Source: JACMLD01 sp039919885
GTDB taxonomy: Bacteria > Bacteroidota > Bacteroidia > Chitinophagales > Chitinophagaceae
Assembly: GCA_039919885.1 (NCBI GenBank)
Contig: JBDSEV010000059.1
Span: 124,001 to 188,000 of the forward strand
Direction of reading: 5' to 3'
DNA length: 64,000 nt
A model generated the notes under the pieces. The model was not told the origin of the DNA. It saw nothing but the letters and a program-made list of their open reading frames with translations, and searched no databases. This document shows positions 62,426 to 64,000 of the stretch, one piece after another (the stretch's first letter is position 1; every line of letters starts with the position of its first letter). The position numbers were made by a program, and so were the translations under genes.

Positions 62426-63131
62426 TGCGGGCAAGCGCTTTAACCGCGACTGGATCTTCCGCCATTTCAATTACACTTTTAATACCGGGAATAGCTATGC
62501 CATTGTTGGGCCGAATGGCTCAGGCAAATCTACTTTGCTGCAAGCGATTGGCGGGGCAATTGGCTTGAGTGAAGGCAAGCTGGAGGTAAGCAGTAAATCA
62601 TCAGCTCTGGTTAGTGGGCCGCCAGTTGGGAACAGCGAATTGTTAAACCCCGGACAGCAAGTACAAGACCCATCCCACCGATTTACCCGGGCCAGCATGG
62701 AACGCTCCCCTGCTATTGACACAGAAAACATCTACCAATATATTGCCATCGCAGCACCTTATCTGGAGGTGATAGAGGAAATGACAGCCACCGAATTTCT
62801 TGCGTTTCACCAGACTTTCAAACCTTTATTGGCGGCGGTGGACATTAAAGAAATTATTGAGATAGTGGGCCTTACCAATGCCGCAGGCAAACAGATTCGC
62901 TACTATTCCTCGGGCATGAAACAAAGAATAAAGCTGGCGCAGGCAATTTTCTCTGCTGTGCCGGTAATCTTACTGGACGAACCCTGCACCAACTTAGACA
63001 GCACCGGGATTGCGCTTTACCAAAATTTAATTGATACGTATTGTAAAGACAGGCTGGTTATTGTAAGCAGCAATGATGAAGCAGAATATGGGTTTTGCAA
63101 AGAGAAGCTGAGTATGCTGGCGTTTAAATGA
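62406..63131 (+). CDS. ABC transporter ATP-binding protein with an unusual insert
   Basis: 241-residue ATPase. Walker A is GPNGSGKST (about 36-44), the signature is YSSGMKQR (about 176-183) and Walker B VILLDEP. The beta-subdomain between Walker A and the Q-loop region (IAAPYLEVIEEM) holds an extra about 35 residues rich in Pro, Ser and Gly (about 70-103) that close relatives seem to lack. It overlaps lpxA by 20 bp, so it is co-translated. The membrane partner is not adjacent; the substrate is unknown. Confidence 0.85.
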   Translation: MTISLSDAGKRFNRDWIFRHFNYTFNTGNSYAIVGPNGSGKSTLLQAIGGAIGLSEGKLEVSSKSSALVSGPPVGNSELLNPGQQVQDPSHRFTRASMERSPAIDTENIYQYIAIAAPYLEVIEEMTATEFLAFHQTFKPLLAAVDIKEIIEIVGLTNAAGKQIRYYSSGMKQRIKLAQAIFSAVPVILLDEPCTNLDSTGIALYQNLIDTYCKDRLVIVSSNDEAEYGFCKEKLSMLAFK

Positions 63132-63132
63132 C

Positions 63133-63729
63133 TTAATCTTTGCGGTGTTTCTCCAGCAGCTCATCAATCAAATGATCTATCTCCAAAAACTGTCTGGCAA
63201 GTTTCAGCACATCATCCGCCAAAGAAGCAGCATCTAATTTTACCCATCCCTCCATCAATGTTAACGGGCCAAAACTGGTGCTTACATTTGGCCAACGTTT
63301 TTCAAATGGTTTAAATGCTTTTCTAAAATCATCTGCAAACTGCCTGCTTGTAATGGAATATCCTTTTAGCTGCCGCAATTTAAGCGCATGAATATTGTAC
63401 ATCAATTTGCTTTCTTCCATGCACTTTTCATTTATCCATATAGAAAAGAAAATCCTGGAGGGAGCGGTTAGTGGATCGGGCGTTTGATTGAGCCAGGATA
63501 ATTTATACAGCTTTAAAAAAACTGATTCAAGATAAATACCTGTCGCTGCATGAAGCTGCTTTTCTTTATGCAAAGTTTTGTTAAGCTGTGCTGTTGCCTG
63601 TTGAAAGACATTAAGGTGTCTGGATATGTTCATTTGCTTTTGTTGAGCTTTTTTGTTGGTGAAAACACCAACAATGGCGGAAAACAGTATGGTCTGGATC
63701 GATTCCAAATAATCCCAAAATCCATTCAT
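63133..63729 (-). CDS. Hypothetical protein, one membrane helix then helical domain
   Basis: 198 residues: a weak hydrophobic segment near the N-terminus (about 10-24), then a helix-rich, charged domain without recognised motifs. It is convergent with the ABC gene (1 bp between stops). I do not recognise a family; a real gene is likely from its length and clean start. Confidence 0.6.
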   Translation of the reverse strand: MNGFWDYLESIQTILFSAIVGVFTNKKAQQKQMNISRHLNVFQQATAQLNKTLHKEKQLHAATGIYLESVFLKLYKLSWLNQTPDPLTAPSRIFFSIWINEKCMEESKLMYNIHALKLRQLKGYSITSRQFADDFRKAFKPFEKRWPNVSTSFGPLTLMEGWVKLDAASLADDVLKLARQFLEIDHLIDELLEKHRKD

Positions 63730-63743
63730 CCCAGTTCAGACAA

Positions 63744-64000
63744 CTACCGCTGGCTCGCTATCAGTAAATTTAAATCCGTATACTTTAGATCAAAGCGCTG
63801 GCTGAGGTAGAAATTGGTAAGCGCTCCTTTAAAAAGGTAGATACCGCTGCGGAGGTGCACCTGGTGCCATATCAGGTTCTCGAAGCCGCCCTCATCGCCT
63901 GCTTCCAGCAACAATGGCATTAACACATTGCTGATGGCCTGGGACGCTGTACGGGAAAAGCCGGAAGGGATATTGGGTACACAATAATGTATCACCCCGT
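63744..64000 (-). CDS. ald: Alanine dehydrogenase, C-terminal part (cut by window edge)
   Basis: The 3' portion only, about 85 codons in frame to the window edge. The sequence has IHYCVPNIPSGFSRTASQAISNVLMPLLLEAG, the alanine dehydrogenase C-terminal region after the NAD-binding domain (IPxxxxRTAS motif). The start lies beyond 64000. Converts alanine to pyruvate. Confidence 0.8.
   Translation of the reverse strand, partial: GVIHYCVPNIPSGFSRTASQAISNVLMPLLLEAGDEGGFENLIWHQVHLRSGIYLFKGALTNFYLSQRFDLKYTDLNLLIASQR

Overview
The window looks like chromosome of a Bacteroidota bacterium, most likely family Chitinophagaceae or a close relative. Supporting signs are an LpxC-FabZ fusion, a PorX-type response regulator with a PglZ domain (type IX secretion and gliding lineage), a DUF4369-TlpA thioredoxin, a DUF5117/DUF4953-type zinc protease, PstS-like/TPR genes beside a 14-gene nuo operon, many promoters with the Bacteroidota -7 box TAnnTTTG, and few Shine-Dalgarno sites. 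No genus can be named from the sequence alone. I see no prophage, insertion sequence or CRISPR array.

Layout. 1-5.3 kb: exported zinc metalloprotease (+), then an FtsX/MacB-type permease and an orphan Dam-type adenine methylase (-). 5.4-20.1 kb: complete complex I operon nuoA to nuoN on the minus strand, with a short NuoG and with a four-helix-bundle (IVS-type) gene inserted between nuoG and nuoF. 20.2-25.9 kb: TPR protein, PstS-like lipoprotein, small membrane protein, rsmE and dnaB (all -). 25.9-26.6 kb: a 714-bp non-coding gap with a cluster of DnaA-box-like 9-mers and AT-rich DNA; gene direction changes here. 26.6-29.3 kb: non-specific endonuclease, GH19 muramidase/chitinase-like enzyme and metacaspase (+). 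29.4-41.3 kb: zwf, pheT, zapA, tlpA-like, rny, rplS, tatA, gatA and a lytic transglycosylase. 41.3-46.9 kb: pabB, a very acidic protein, purA and a RelA/SpoT enzyme (-). 46.9-51.8 kb: tRNA-Leu(UAG), trigger factor, two clpP genes, clpX and a 57-residue small protein. 52-57.2 kb: acyl-CoA dehydrogenase, HhH protein, MBL hydrolase, small conserved protein and porX (-). 57.4-63.1 kb: HD hydrolase, lpxD, lpxC-fabZ, lpxA and an ABC ATPase (+), then a hypothetical gene and the 3' end of alanine dehydrogenase (-).

Most of the content is housekeeping: respiration (nuo), translation (pheT, gatA, rplS, tRNA, rsmE), protein quality control (tig-clpP-clpP-clpX), lipid A synthesis (lpxD-lpxC/fabZ-lpxA) and stringent response. 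The parts least explained by known gene functions are: (1) the dnaB-adjacent gap, a candidate replication origin; (2) a family of degenerate 7-bp-period repeats, often as inverted pairs, in gene junctions, especially inside the nuo operon; and (3) the endonuclease/GH19/metacaspase trio next to the candidate origin, which brings together three lethal activities without export signals or an obvious immunity gene.
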